A DNA stretch of 64,000 nt from Zingiber officinale (lineage: Eukaryota; Streptophyta; Magnoliopsida; Zingiberales; Zingiberaceae): assembly GCF_018446385.1 (NCBI RefSeq), contig NC_056002.1:8628894-8692893 (forward strand), given 5' to 3'. Below are positions 44,742 through 56,810 of the stretch, in pieces. Made by a program: the position numbers and the translations under genes. The notes beneath the pieces were generated by a model. It was not told where the DNA came from. It worked only from the letters and a program-made list of their open reading frames with translations, and searched no databases. How positions within the stretch are numbered: the stretch's first letter is position 1; every line of letters starts with the position of its first letter.

Positions 44742-45764
44742 TCATACCTCACTTACCTTGTCGATCTTGTTGTTCGTTTCTCCCCCTGAACTGCTGCTTT
44801 CTTCTGACGTGGCTCCCCCTTCATCAATGCTCTCGATGCTCATTTCGGAAGAGCTTGACTCGCAGTCGTCGTCTTGATGACTTGCCATTAGAGCAAGTCC
44901 CGAGAATGCCTCGACTTCTGACTCCGACGACGTATCGTCCCACGTCACCTTTAAGGTCTTTCGCTTTTGGATAAGCTTCTTACCCTTCTCCTTGTCCTTG
45001 TTCTTCAGCTTGGGGTAGTTGTCCTTGATGTGCCCTTCTTTATCACAGTGGTAGCAGCGGATCGTCCTTTTCTTTTTCCCCTGTGGATAGTTAGTAAATC
45101 TAGATTTACAAAGTTTCTTGAATCTTCTTACCATCATTACCATTTCCTCGTCATCGAGAAAAGATTCCGACTCAGGTTCGTCTCTCGAAGCTTTAAGGGC
45201 GATGTTGTTCTTGGGCTCCTTCGAACCTACACATCTTGATTTGTGCACTTCAAAAGTCGAGAAAAATTCTTCTAACGAAATCATTTCTAAATCTTTAGAA
45301 ATGTAAAAGGAATCTACTAATGATGCCCATTTGGTATTTCTAGGAAAGGAATTCAAAGCGTACCTTAGCGAATCTCGGTTACTTACCTTTTCTCCAAGAT
45401 TCGAGAGTCTGGTGATGATCTCCTTGATTCTCAAGTGCAGGTGTGCAACCGTCTCATCTTCCCCAAGTCGCAGGCTGGTGAGCTGATTGCGAAGTAGATC
45501 TCTTCTGGTGAGCTTGGCTTCGGACGTCCCTTCGTGCAGCTCGAGGAACTTCTCCCAAAGTTCCTTTGCCGAGTCATAGTTCCCGATCCTGTTGACTTCT
45601 TGAGGCAGAAGAACACTTAGCAGATGGTATTCTGCTTTACCGTTCGCCATGAAGTCGGCCTGCTCCTTTTTCGTCCAATTGTTTTTCTCCTTACCTTCTG
45701 GTGCTGTAAAACCAAATTCCATTGTAAGCATTAATTCAAAATCGGTGGTAAAGAATACCTGCAT
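44742..45764 (-). mobile_element. Gag reading frame of the gag-only element
   Basis: A 340-residue Copia gag-like reading frame that looks whole. It has a UBN2-type helical domain (KAEYHLLSVLLPQEVNRIG, SAKELWEKFLELHEGT, LTRRDLLRNQLTSLRL), a zinc-knuckle region (RCYHCDKEGHI) about residue 240, and an acidic, serine-rich tail. There is no protease, integrase or RT downstream. Such gag proteins form the particle that packages element RNA. Confidence 0.85.
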
Positions 45765-45883
45765 CAGCTTTTTCTAAGTGGCGAAATCCCCTTCGAATTT
45801 CAGTGGATGGATGCTTGGTCTGGTCATCTCGTTGCTTCATTCGGCGATTAGTCCTCCTGAAGCGCCTTGGCTCTGATACCACT

Positions 45884-46944
45884 TGTAGGACCGTTGGGCC
45901 GGCTATAAGGAGAGGTTGAATAGCCCTGAAAAAAAAATAAAATTGACCCTTCTCAACTTTTCAAACCAACACTTGAAGAATAATAAAATAAATAGAAAAT
46001 AAAAAACCGAGGCACCGGATTTGACTTGGTTACAACCGTGGAGGTTGTTAATCCAAGGAAGATGATCACACTACTATCTCCTTCAGGCGGAGAAGCCTCT
46101 TTTACAGCAGTGTAGGCACAGAAAGAGAGAAGCTAATCTAAACAGTGGAAGCGCACAAGTGTTGTTACAATTTCTGATTTCGTACAAAAGCTTCTAGATC
46201 AAGGCTATATTTATAGCCTTGGTCGGGGCACCTGGAAGGGTTTTGGGCGCCCTGGGGGTATAAAACTTTATCCCCCAACGTTTAGATCGAGATTGACTCG
46301 ATCTGGTCAAACTTCAAGGTCCAATCGCCCGGAAGGGTTCCGGGCGCCCTAGGCTGGTCCGGGCACCCCGGACTGTTCCGGGCACCCCGGACTGTTCCGG
46401 GCGCCCCGGACTCCCAAGTCAACAGATGTTGACTTTTCTCCATCGGGACCTTTGCTCCAGTTCGGTCCTCCTCGGTCCAGGTCTTCTACTCCGGATCCGC
46501 TCACTTGGGTGATTTCTATCATCCGGAAAAGGGCTCACCCGAACCCAACTTCTGGTCTTCTCGAGTGGGCCTCCGCTCCGGCTTCTCGTCCCTCGGAATT
46601 GCCACGTGTTTCCTTCTCGTCCGCCGGCGTACTCATCCGCAGTCTTCGTCCCTCGGACGCACCGCGTGTCATCCTTCTCGCTAGCTACGTCTCTTGCTCC
46701 TTGAGTAGTCTTCCGCTCCGGCTTTCGTCCCTCGGAACCACCGCACGCTTCCTTCTCGTCCGCCGGTGTACTCTTCCGCAGCACCTCGTCCCTCGGACGC
46801 ACCGCGTACCGTCCTTCTTGCTAGCTGCGTCTTCCACTCGACTACCTGTGCTCTTAAGCTCCTGCACACTTAGACACAAGGTTAGAAACACACAGGACCT
46901 AACTTAACTTGTTGATCACACCAAAACAACCTCGGGTTCCAACA
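45884..46944 (-). repeat. 5' LTR of the gag-only element
   Basis: 1061 bp. The GC-rich centre (46200-46860) contains repeated GGGCGCCC/CCGGGCACCCCGGACTG words and gives spurious open frames. Confidence 0.88.
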
Positions 46945-47594
46945 GTACCTACATACTACATTTATCAAGTAGGTCTTAACTTGCCAATCACAAATCTATG
47001 TGACTTTCGGTATGGTCTTGCTGAGCCTTATATTCTCAACACTTGCCCCTCAAATTAGTTAACCTTAGCTAAGCTAAACAAGTCAACGAATTTGAGTTAA
47101 GTAAGTCCACTAATAATTATGATAAATTATAGATGTTTTGACACAAGCTCATAGCTGAGTTGTACCGACTTATGTAAAAACTCTAACTATCATCATAGTT
47201 ATTAGTGGAGGGCTTTTAATGGATCTTGACTTTAATATATTTAAAGGATTTTATAATTATTAAAATATCTCACCATAATTAACTTCTTGTGCATTTGCAC
47301 AATCTCATTACGAGATTTATCTCCATTAATCCTCTTAGTGTTTTAAGACAAATAGGTCTAGAAGATTTTAACATGTTAGTCTACTTATGCCATAAGGAAT
47401 TTATATCCAAATTACAACATGTATTTTACAGGTTTTAGACAAAATTCATTTCTATCATGAAATGTTACGGCATATAACTTGCAATCAAGAAATTAAGATT
47501 TCTTTGAAATCTCTTGAAACACTGATTCCTGAAATAAATTTTGAAGAATCGACTTCGTACTATATGATCCAACCACGAACTGCCCTGATATCAT

Positions 47595-49079
47595 TGTTGG
47601 GTTCGGAGCGCAACGGAAGACATATATTAATCATGGATCTTTTCGTGGTACATATAGTTTTACACAAAAATAACATAAAAACATACCTTGAGTCCTTGAT
47701 AGGTGTGAATGATATCACAGACAGATAGACAGATAAGAGCCTCACGTGTGACTCCTCTAGCAGTATCCACGTGCATTAGATCACAAACTTGACACGATCC
47801 GTTAGGTGCTAGCCTCTTGGATCGACAAAGCCTTGGAAGCACTACGGTCTCTTCCGAACGAAGAAGAAGTTGATGAGGGAAACTTGGAGAGAATGAATTC
47901 TCCTCTTGCATCTTTCCGAGGATGACTACTTATAGCCTCCAAGGAATACGAAGAGTTAAGTTATCAATAAATTTATCATTTATGATCTTCATTAATTAGA
48001 AAGATGAAGAATTATACGCTCCATAAATTCTTCATTTATAACCTTCATTATGATAACTCTTCAAATTCTTCATTAAGTATCATTATGATAACTCTTCAAA
48101 TTCTCCATTAATCATCATGATTATGGCTATTCGAATTCTCTCTTCTTTGTATCAAATAAATCCATATTTGATCTTGATCTCGACTAGCTTCTGATACCAT
48201 TGTTCATGTCTACGTGCTATGAGTGCGACCCTTTAGGTTTTATACACGAAGGCAGTGTAAATCTATACACAAACTAAGGTAGCCGTCTAACAACAGTTTT
48301 TAGTCACCCAATGCGATAAAATTAATATCAATCATAAACTGTAAACCACTATGAACCGATTACTGTGTAATTCAATCTCTTCATCTAAGCCTACATCCCA
48401 ATTAATTCGGTACATTATGCATCATTACCAAATTAATTGTTTTACTTGATTTCCAAGATATAATAGACTCCTCTTGAATGATAAATCATTCCTCCCATGG
48501 TCATGGATTTCAAGTCACTAATATCTCTATCAAGCAGTCAGAATGTTAACTCCTAATCCAAGAGAGCGATGAATCCTCTATTGACTCAACGTTATTCTCT
48601 CTACGCTTTGTCATACACCCAACTACCGTATTAATCACAATCCGATTAAAGACTACTTTTAATAACGTCAAAGCACATAACTCTACGCATAGAATAAATG
48701 AAGATCTCAAGTCAAAAGACCAGTTACACTCGTTCATAAGAGGAATAACTAATGATGCTTAATATATTGTCTCCTCTTGAGCGGGTCGTGTCCAATGTAC
48801 CTCTAAACTCAAGGCACCCCCAAGTACAACTTGGATATCCATCCCTCGGTCTATCTCGACCTAGTCATACTCAGTGTTGATCTAGATATTCATGTCCCCT
48901 CTAGATATCTGTCTGATCAAGGACTATTTTCATATTAATATACTCATTAATCTGTGAGATTTTATCATTAATTATATATGTACAGAAAAGTAAATAATTA
49001 ATGATAAATACTTTTCTTTATTAAATAATTATCCATAAAATACATAAGGAGTGTCTTGGCATATAAGTACACACTAACA
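47595..49079 (-). repeat. 5' LTR of the outer Copia element
   Basis: 1485 bp, uninterrupted; the best reference copy for the interrupted left LTR. The plus-strand start is TGTTGGGTTCGGAGCGCAAC and the end is GTACACACTAACA. Confidence 0.9.
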
Positions 49080-49084
49080 AGATG

Positions 49085-50141
49085 GGCACTTGCATTAAAC
49101 AAAATTGTAATGTATATATTAGGAGTAGCAAGTTATATATATTTATAAGAGAAGTTTGTTACAAATAAAAAAAAATTAAAAAATTTATTTAATAAAATAT
49201 TATTTACTAATAGTATATATCTGTTTAATATGTTATTTAAGTTTATTACATCACTAACCATCTAATCAAAAAGTGTGAGATGTACATGTCATATACACAT
49301 TATATTAACACATTTATTTTTTCACATTCATTTTAATATTAATATTCATTATTTGTGAGTCTCGCTGTCCATTCATTTTTATTTTTATTATCATTTCAAT
49401 TGTATTTACATAATTTAAATGATTATTATTTAAAATAAATAATAATATTTTTAAAATATATTATTTATGTAAATTAAAATATATTTATTTAAAATTAAAA
49501 TAAATAATAATATTAATATATTTATTTAATAAAAAAATACCTGGAGGGTACTCAAGTGACCCTCCCTTTTTACCTACCTTGTGTGCAGCGACAATTTTTT
49601 GATTTTTTTTAATCTGCATGCAGCATTGAATGCGCTTAATGTCACGATAGCATTAATGCTACATCACAATGGTTTTAATGTCAACATGCAGTTAGAGCAT
49701 CCATATCAATTACTCTATTTAAAGATTTTACCCTAAATTTTGAATGGATTAACTAAAAATCCTCTGCATCAGTTACCCTATTCATTCCCTAAATTTAGAT
49801 TTAATGAATAGTGATTCTCTAAATTTAGGGAATGAAATCTCTATCTTAAAAATAAAATAATTTTTTTTAATCTCTCTCCTACCACTCAATCTCTCTCTTT
49901 CCACTTATTTCATAAATATAATAATAAAAAATAGAAGAAAGAGAATAAAACCTGAGTGAGATACAAGTGTTTGATTTCTAGGATAACTGAAGCGAGAGTG
50001 GGGATCTTCTATCAATATTTATATCTCCATCCTAATTAGCATCGTAAAAAGCTTTAAGCTAGAGTGATCTGTGCAACGATAAGGCACTCAGATAGTTTTC
50101 TAAATACTATGGTTTGAATCTCGGTGCATTATAAGATGTTA
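49085..50141. other. AT-rich intergenic DNA with a possible MITE fragment
   Basis: Long A/T runs at 49130-49550. From 49686 the sequence GAGCATCCATATCAATTACT and the inverted pair CCCTAAATTTAG / CTAAATTTAGGG (49792-49830) suggest a MITE of the common 'GAGCATC' type, with an uncertain right end. Confidence 0.4.
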
Positions 50142-50365
50142 GGGGGTGTTTGGTTAAATGATGGGAATGACTATGGGTATGTGTTTGATAGTAGAGTGGA
50201 ATGGGAATAGAAATAGAAATGAAACACATCAAGTTATATGGGTTTGGTGATTTCCATAAATCTAGTAATCATTTCCAAAATGTCATTCCCAACCCCACAA
50301 TCCAAACACTATTTTTTACTATCATTCCATTCCCTCATTCCCGAACTCATCAACCAAATACCCCC
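50142..50365. mobile_element. Tourist-like MITE (PIF/Harbinger)
   Basis: 224 bp with inverted ends GGGGGTGTTTGGTT and AACCAAATACCCCC, flanked by TTA on both sides (50139-50141 and 50366-50368). The TTA duplication is the PIF/Harbinger signature. The interior repeats ATTCCCATTCC-type words. Confidence 0.85.
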
Positions 50366-50368
50366 TTA

Positions 50369-52330
50369 ATTGTTAAGAGAGGAGTCACTCGTACGTTCGA
50401 ATATACCCGATGGTTGATCTATGGGCCAGATCGTTTATTTCTATTGGACCGAAAGGTTAGATATTTAAATTATCAAAAAAACAAAGAATAATAGAACAGA
50501 AGTTTCCTTTCATCAAGGGGTGCAAAATGGGAATTATTGCTACATAATCGATAGTATGAGGCCGGATTACTTATGAACTGACATACCTGATGAAGAATGT
50601 ATATGTGAAGTCTGGTCTAATAATGGTGAAGTAAATAAGACCACTGATCTGTGAAAACGATGAAGACGGCTCATCAACTACCTTTTTAAATCTCCATTGG
50701 ATTGGGAGCAACCTGAAGAATGACAGTGGTCATGTAATGTGGGCTTTTCATCTTAAGGCCAGCATGAATATGTTCAGTTCATATAGCAACTAAAGCACCT
50801 CATTCCTAACAATTGGCTATTAGCAGTTGTTGCCAAGTTTCAAATCCACCTTATACAAAATGTAGAGGCTCGAGGGCTTCATTATATATATTACAAATTT
50901 TGTCTATCATGTGTTTCATTTTGAATTGTTGGCGATATTTGAGGAATAGAAATATATGACTGCAGGGAAATGAGCTATTGTTCTTTATTGGAATCCCCAC
51001 CAAAAGAATCGGAGATTGCTATTGTTCTAGCAGAGAACACTGACAGGAGGCGAGGGCATGTGATTCATCGACTTGATCACCTCTCTAGAAAGGAAAGGAG
51101 ACAGCTGAAGAAGGAAAGCTTTCATTCCATTCCAGCGTAAGTCTGGCCACTGGGTCCATGTTGACAACCACAAAACCTTACTTGAAATTGTGGTCCTTAA
51201 CTTCCACTCAAATGCTTGAATTCTCTATTTATCTCTCCTTTTTGTATTTAGCTAGAGCAACATAAGGAAAAGGGCATCTGGTGCTCGAAAGTATGCATGA
51301 ATTTATGCCAAGTAGACTCACCCAAGTTATGGTTGATATTTGAGAAGCTCAACTGAGTGTCAGTGGAATCATAGACAGGTTGTGATGCTACAAGCCTAAC
51401 CTTAATTAGGGTTCACATCCTAATAGCAATGGCAATATTCTCATTTTCTCGTCGATGATTCTGAGCTAACTCAGTTCTTGATAATGAAACATATAAGAAA
51501 ATGGGCATGAGATAGATGACAAATTATAGATTATAGATTATAGATTATAGATATAGAAAAACTAAATTAATAATGGAAAGCTAAGAAGAGAATGGAAGAG
51601 CTAAAATTATTTTGGATGAAAATGGAGGGGTGAAAGTATTTTTTTTTAAAAAAAAAAAAGAAAAGAAAATATGAATCTAAGATGGACTAACTTCTTCTTC
51701 TTCTTTTTTAATCCAGGTATCCAGAAGAAGAATTTTCTTACAATATATGGAGGTGTGAGATTTCGATTCCCTTCATCAAAACCCAATTCCTCCCCTTTGT
51801 CTTCGTCTCTTGCAGCATATATAGAGACATATGAGCAACAATAGTAATGGGCCTTAAAAAGTTTCCCAATCATTTAAATGCCCTCTTTCGTCTTCCCATT
51901 GCAACACAATGCTTGCTGACTTGATCCTGTACGTGCCAACTTGGTTAAGAAGACAATTCCATCCAATGTCAAGGGTTGGCCAAATTGCACCAGCCCAAAT
52001 CAAACTAAACATTACGGTGACATTTGATTCTTTCCTAAAAATCAAAATAGAAATGAGCATCATAATATTATAATATTATGAAATGAAAATAGGTATTAAC
52101 ATGATCATGGATATCACTTAATATTTGATTAGTTGAATATTTTCTATCGGAATGAGCCAAATTTTTTTTTTTATCCTTAGAGGAAAATAAGAAGAAAAAA
52201 AATAGATGTGAAATAAAGTTAATTGTGAAAGAAAAATATGAGAGAGAAAAAGATAGAGCACATGTAATGAGAGAAAATAAGAAGAGAGAAAGTATAATGG
52301 GAGAGAATGAGAAAAGAAAGTGTGATGTGA
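50369..52330. other. Intergenic DNA without recognised genes
   Basis: Mixed composition, a (TTATAGA)n tract at 51520-51553 and GAGAGAAAA-rich low-complexity sequence from 52160. Short open frames show no domain. Confidence 0.35.
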
Positions 52331-52755
52331 GGGCATCTCCAATGAGAGATATTTGGAGAAGATATTTCTCCAAATATCCCCTCTCTCAAATATCTCCCAT
52401 TGTGAGGGATATTTGAGAGGTGAATAGAAATCACCGGACATAAAGTTATGTCTGATGATTTCATTTTAGGTGGCATGCAAGTGGGCCTCACAAGAGGCAA
52501 TGATTACTTTATTTTATTTTTTTTAGTTTTTAGTTTAGGTGGCATACAAGTGATTTATTTTTATTTTAGTTAGTCAGATATTTTATTATATAATTTGAAA
52601 TATTTGAGAGTAAGATATTTGGTAGGTGGGACCCATAAATATTTGGTTGAGAGGATATTTGATTGTGAGATTAGGAATATTTGAGAAGTGAGATATTTGA
52701 TTGATGATGGACCACAAATATTTTGGAGAAATATTTAGTGTTTTTGTAGATGCTC
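52331..52755. mobile_element. MITE-like element with GxGCATCT ends
   Basis: Begins GGGCATCTCCAATGAGAGAT and ends TTTTTGTAGATGCTC. The first bases pair imperfectly with the last. Internal GATATTTGGAGAA / TTCTCCAAATATC words are inverted. The target duplication was not resolved. Confidence 0.55.
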
Positions 52756-53581
52756 TAAGAGATTAAAGAGAAAGAAGGTTTAGAAGAGAGAAAATATGAT
52801 GAGAAAAAAAAAAGTGAAAGTATGATGAGAGAAAATAAGATGAGAGAGTGTGTGATGAGAGGATGCATGATGAGAGAGAATGGAGAGAGAGAAAGTGTGA
52901 TGAGAGAATGAGAAAAAAGAAAGAATGGTGATAGAGAAAATGGAGAGAAAGTGATATGATAGAAAATTTAAATAAATATAATAAAGGTATTTTCGTCCAA
53001 AATAATTTAGATGATATTCAAGTTTTTAAAAATGATGAAATCCAAGGGAGAATGTGAGCTTCATCAATACCCCATATCTAAGTTTTTAAATTTTATTCTA
53101 AAATCTAATTTCGATTCTCATCAACTAAATATAAGATTTGATAATAAATCCAATTCTTAATTTTCATATTCATATTCATATATCAAACACCACCTAAGTA
53201 CTCTGTAAGGAAGTAGCACCATAGTCATCATCCACTTCATGATTTACGACTAGGTTAGCAATTAACCGATCGATATACGTGAACATGCTGATCTATAAGG
53301 GAACTAAACACCTCGACTTCAGTGCATGAGCTCTTTTACATGTACTGATTGTAGATCAAACTTCATTGTTGGTTTTTCATCCCCATCAAAAATCCTGTCT
53401 TTTCCTGTTGTCAAAAACCACATGACTTTGGTGCAGGTCTTATTCTGTGTGATAATTCTCCATAAATGTATTGTTTTTTGTCCACGCCTGAATTTCATGC
53501 CCCCATAACTCAGCAATTCATCTAGAAAACAAAGTAGAAAAGATTTCTCAGATAAATCACTGCAATGGGTAAACCAAAAGG
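52756..53581. other. GA-rich low-complexity and intergenic DNA
   Basis: GATGAGAGA-type repeats to about 52950, then ordinary AT-rich DNA. An open frame at 53319-53621 on the minus strand has no recognised domain and no flanking signals. Confidence 0.35.
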
Positions 53582-53695
53582 CAGTGTTTTTAAAACTGGG
53601 CTGGACAGCAGGCTGTTTCAACTTTCAACCAGTTAAACTGGGAACTGGCAGCCAATCCGGTCCCAGTTTTCTCATAAACCAGCTGTTACGAAAAT
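53582..53695. repeat. Fragment of a GTTTTTAAAAC-type MITE
   Basis: GCAGTGTTTTTAAAACTGGG followed by AACTGGGAACTGGCAG and CCGGTCCCAGTTTTCTC. It resembles common plant MITEs with a 'TTTTTAAAACCGG' end. No clean ends were found. Confidence 0.4.
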
Positions 53696-55424
53696 AATAA
53701 AAAAAAACAAAAACAGTAAAAGATGGTCATTCATATTAATAATTATGGGCAGTTGTGGTTTTATCTCATCCACAATCATTGAAAGTTGAAACAGCAGCAG
53801 AACCGCATTTATCCTGAAAGAAAAGGGTTCACGTACGCCAGTTTGCAAGGTTCCAGCTTGTTTCTTACCTCTAATCAAAGAGTGAAAAATATCGTTGCCC
53901 GTTCATTATTCCCTTTTTATGCCCACATTGGTTATTCATGAAGTATTTCTTGCCTGCTTGATTGACATATGAAAATTGCAATGGAACAAACGGAGGAATA
54001 TGTGAATGGTCGGCTGAATGGTCACCTTTTCATTAACTATTCCGGTTCCTTTTTCAGTTGCCATAGATCGGCAGTACAAAGAGGCTGTTGCTGAAGGTGG
54101 TTGACACTCCAACGCAATCTTATTATCTAGTAGTTTTTTATTAACAGTGAAGAGAGAGAAGCTAAACTTTAGTTCTAGAGCTGATGGAGACAATTAAACC
54201 GACAGGAGTTTGGATGAAAAAAAAAACATTATGAGCTAACACTTAAATGGATTGGTTAAAGTTGTAATAAACTATCAGAAATAAACTATCATCTGGCAAC
54301 CCTTCATCAATAATAGAGCGTATGATTCCAACCAAATAAAGCAAATAGTTAGGACCATAAATAAATTAATATTTGGAAAGCGTTTATCAGTATTTATTTA
54401 GCATGTACCAAACCTCCCAAGTCAAATCAAAAGGAGCATTTTGTGATTAGAGAGAATCTCAAAGTTTCCCCAATTTTTTATAATAAAGTTTAAAATTTTA
54501 CTTTTTTATTAAGTGACACAGCATCTCAAAGTAATTTTTTGTGATTAATATTGGACAAAACACTATTTAAATCAACCCTAAATATCATCCAGACATTATT
54601 CACTGTGAATGCTTTTTAAATATTTTTAATTTCTAAGAATCTTTGGAGACGGAGACAAAGTTCCCCATTGTTTGCTGATATTCACTAGTCGAAAAATAAA
54701 CAGAGAGAAAATATTGTGAGCCCTGGAGCTGGGTGTACAAGTGCACTGGACTAATACGATCTCTGGGCCGTCATACTGCATTATGGTCCACGCATGATTG
54801 AGCATGTCGACGCCATTTGATCCAGGTGGTAAATAACAGTAATAAAAAAAACAAGTTTGAATTCAAATACCATAAATAAATATCCTAAAGAAAGACACGA
54901 ACATCTTAAAAAATAATAATAATAATAATAATTCGAATTTTATTAAAGATAAATATTTTAAAAATATTTTGAGCGTGACTTCGTCGGATTTACTGGATAG
55001 ACAGTTCGGAAACTCGTGATTACTGCGACCTACTTCGCTCACCCACAATGTGTACTGATTCAATACGGAGTAAGATTAGCGAGTCGTCTTTATGGTCCAG
55101 TAAATCCGGCCCATCGTCATCCCACGCCGGACAATTAACCAGGCATGAGGCCCGTCAAATCTCGCCATTCCTCTGCCCTGGCCAGTGAATAAATTTGGCT
55201 GCATGTGCTGCTCCCATCCGGCACGGGATCGAAGGCCGTAAATATCCCGGCACGATTTCTTGTAACAGGGCCTCGTTTCCGTCCCGTCTCATCTCTCACC
55301 CTCTCACTCTCCGTCTTTCGGAGCAACAAGAGGGTTGAAGGTGGACCTAAAGAGGCAGAGTTGGAGGCGGTGTGTACGGAGAACGACCGGGATTTGTCTC
55401 AGGAGGAGGAGGAGGAGGAGGAGG
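53696..55424. other. Intergenic DNA upstream of the 55.4-kb gene
   Basis: AT-rich, with an (AAT)n tract at 54906-54932. The last 250 bp become GC-rich, and a (GGA)n tract (55401-55424) directly precedes the chosen start, probably 5' UTR. Confidence 0.4.
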
Positions 55425-56810
55425 ATGGCCGACAAAGCGGCGGTGGGAGTGGCGGACGACATGGGGGAGAGCATGCAGTGCGTGGACCACCCGTACCGTA
55501 GCAATCCGGGCGGGGTGTGCGCCATCTGCTTGCAGGAAAAGCTGGGAAAACTGGTCTCCTCCTCCAAGTCCACCCCTTTCCTCCCCCTCCAGCCCTCGCC
55601 TTCCTCCTCCACCTCCTCCCGCACCTCCTTGTCCGATGTCGGCGCTGGGTCTGGCGGTGCCCCTGGGCTCGCCTCTGTCTATTCGCGCCACGGCGCGATC
55701 GTGGACGACGGCCGACGGACGAAGTTCCCTTACCTTTCAGCTGACTATAGCAAGAAGAAGAAAGGCAGCGGCGGCGGCGGAGGTAGTTACGCGAACGGCG
55801 CAAGGAAGTTGGTATCGAATGGAACTGGTCACGCTACCGCTTCCGCCGTGATGGCTAACGGCGGTGGGTTGGTTTTCAAACGGAGCAAGTCTGTGGCCAC
55901 GAGGACGTCCGGATCGTCCCTTGCGCAGGTTGGTGTTGGCCGCGGCAATGGAGACGCCGCCATCGCAGATAGTCCTCGGAAGAAGAGCTTCTGGTCTTTC
56001 CTCTACCACTCTTCTGTTTCTTCCACCTCCAACTCTTCTTCCTCTGCTGCCAATGGGAACAGCAACAGGCGCAGATCCACCTCATCCTCTTCGGGGGGAG
56101 GGTGCGAAGGAGAAGTCAACAAGCAGCTGCAACCGCCGTCAAATAAGTTGGAAGCAGCGACCGCCAGGCAATCAGGGGAAAACGGTGGCGTGGAGGATGC
56201 CGAGAGCCCAAGCGGCAGCCAAGCGTCATCCTCATTCGGGAGGAAGGTGTCGAGATCCAGGTCAGTGGGATGCGGCAGCAGGAGTTTCTCGGGCGACTTC
56301 CTTGAGCGCATCTCCACGGGCTTTGGTGACTGCACGCTGCGGAGGGTGGAGTCCCAACGCGAGGCCAAGCCCAAGACCGCCCTCCAACTCGACCACAATA
56401 AGAGCAACGACGACGACCCACAACATATGTTGAAGGAGAGGATCAAATGCGGAGGTTTCTTCCCGGGATTGGGGATGATGTCGGCCTACTGGCTCTCCCC
56501 TGCGCCTCACGACGACGACTATGACACCGGTAGCAGGGTCTCGGCCTCAACCGCCGCGTCGAAAGCAAGCGTCGCGCCTCATGTGCGAACCAGGACCTGG
56601 AGCTTTGCCTTCGCCAGCCCAATGAGAGCCTTCCGGCCTTATTCTTCCTCCTCCAAGTCGCTGTACACCAACGCCGGCACGTCTACTGTGCCGGCGACCA
56701 ACTTCATCTCCTCGATCAATGCCAGCAACAAGATAATCAATGGCCACGGCGGCGGTGGCAACCAAAGCAAGCTTGGGGGTGATACATCCTTCCTCGCCGT
56801 GCAGAGCTAG
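55425..56810 (+). CDS. Plant-specific protein with N-terminal CxxH-x9-CxxC motif
   Basis: A single exon, 461 residues. It starts at the ATG after the GGA run (MADKAAVGVADD). An ATG 90 bases upstream would add an Arg-rich stretch encoded by the repeat and is less likely. Residues 19-43 (CVDHPYRSNPGGVCAICLQE) hold C19, H22, C32 and C35, a possible zinc site. The same spacing occurs at the start of the OCTOPUS/DUF740 proteins. A second conserved block near residues 285-325 (SRSRSVGCGSRSFSGDFLER, FGDCTLRRVESQRE) and a late TRTWSFAFASPMRAFRP are conserved in unnamed plant homologues, as far as I recall. The rest is low-complexity Ser/Gly. No membrane segment or signal peptide. The function is unknown; a membrane-associated regulator related to DUF740 is only a guess. 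The gene is GC-rich. Confidence 0.82.
   Translation: MADKAAVGVADDMGESMQCVDHPYRSNPGGVCAICLQEKLGKLVSSSKSTPFLPLQPSPSSSTSSRTSLSDVGAGSGGAPGLASVYSRHGAIVDDGRRTKFPYLSADYSKKKKGSGGGGGSYANGARKLVSNGTGHATASAVMANGGGLVFKRSKSVATRTSGSSLAQVGVGRGNGDAAIADSPRKKSFWSFLYHSSVSSTSNSSSSAANGNSNRRRSTSSSSGGGCEGEVNKQLQPPSNKLEAATARQSGENGGVEDAESPSGSQASSSFGRKVSRSRSVGCGSRSFSGDFLERISTGFGDCTLRRVESQREAKPKTALQLDHNKSNDDDPQHMLKERIKCGGFFPGLGMMSAYWLSPAPHDDDYDTGSRVSASTAASKASVAPHVRTRTWSFAFASPMRAFRPYSSSSKSLYTNAGTSTVPATNFISSINASNKIINGHGGGGNQSKLGGDTSFLAVQS

Larger units (their letters stand above)
32802..46944 (-). mobile_element. Gag-only Copia-like LTR element (TR-GAG type), carrying nested insertions
   Basis: 5' LTR 45884-46944; 3' LTR 32802-33825 continuing at 43643-43665 after a nested insertion. 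LTRs begin TGTAGG and end TTCCAACA on the plus strand, with the duplication GTACC (32797-32801 and 46945-46949). On the minus strand a tRNA-Met-like primer site follows the 5' LTR (about 45869-45883) and the purine tract AAAAAGGGGGAGAT precedes the 3' LTR. The 2.2-kb interior holds a gag reading frame and no pol, so it is non-autonomous. Age is intermediate, since the LTRs show more differences than those of the 1300-5905 element. Confidence 0.88.
18383..49079 (-). mobile_element. Ty1/Copia retrotransposon, outermost element of the nest, broken
   Basis: LTRs at 18383-22657 (3', itself interrupted) and 47595-49079 (5') begin TGTTGGGTTCGG and end CACTAACA on the plus strand. The flanking duplication is AGATG (18378-18382 and 49080-49084). 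On the minus strand a tRNA-Met-like primer site (47582-47594) follows the 5' LTR and a purine tract lies right of 22657. Parts in order are gag (about 32620-31600), gag-pre-integrase and integrase (31576-31205 and 25262-24366), reverse transcriptase (24080-23101) and RNase H (22977-22675), which is the Copia order. The coding part is broken in several places, and three other elements have landed in it. LTRs differ by many substitutions and indels, so it is the oldest layer. Confidence 0.9.

Noticed and set aside
53319-53621. 100-codon minus-strand frame
   Set aside because: No recognisable domain, no supporting signals, AT-rich intergenic context.
55335-55424. Upstream start of the 55.4-kb gene giving 30 extra residues
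   Set aside because: The extension is encoded mostly by a GGA repeat (poly-Arg) and precedes a well-placed ATG just before the conserved N-terminus.
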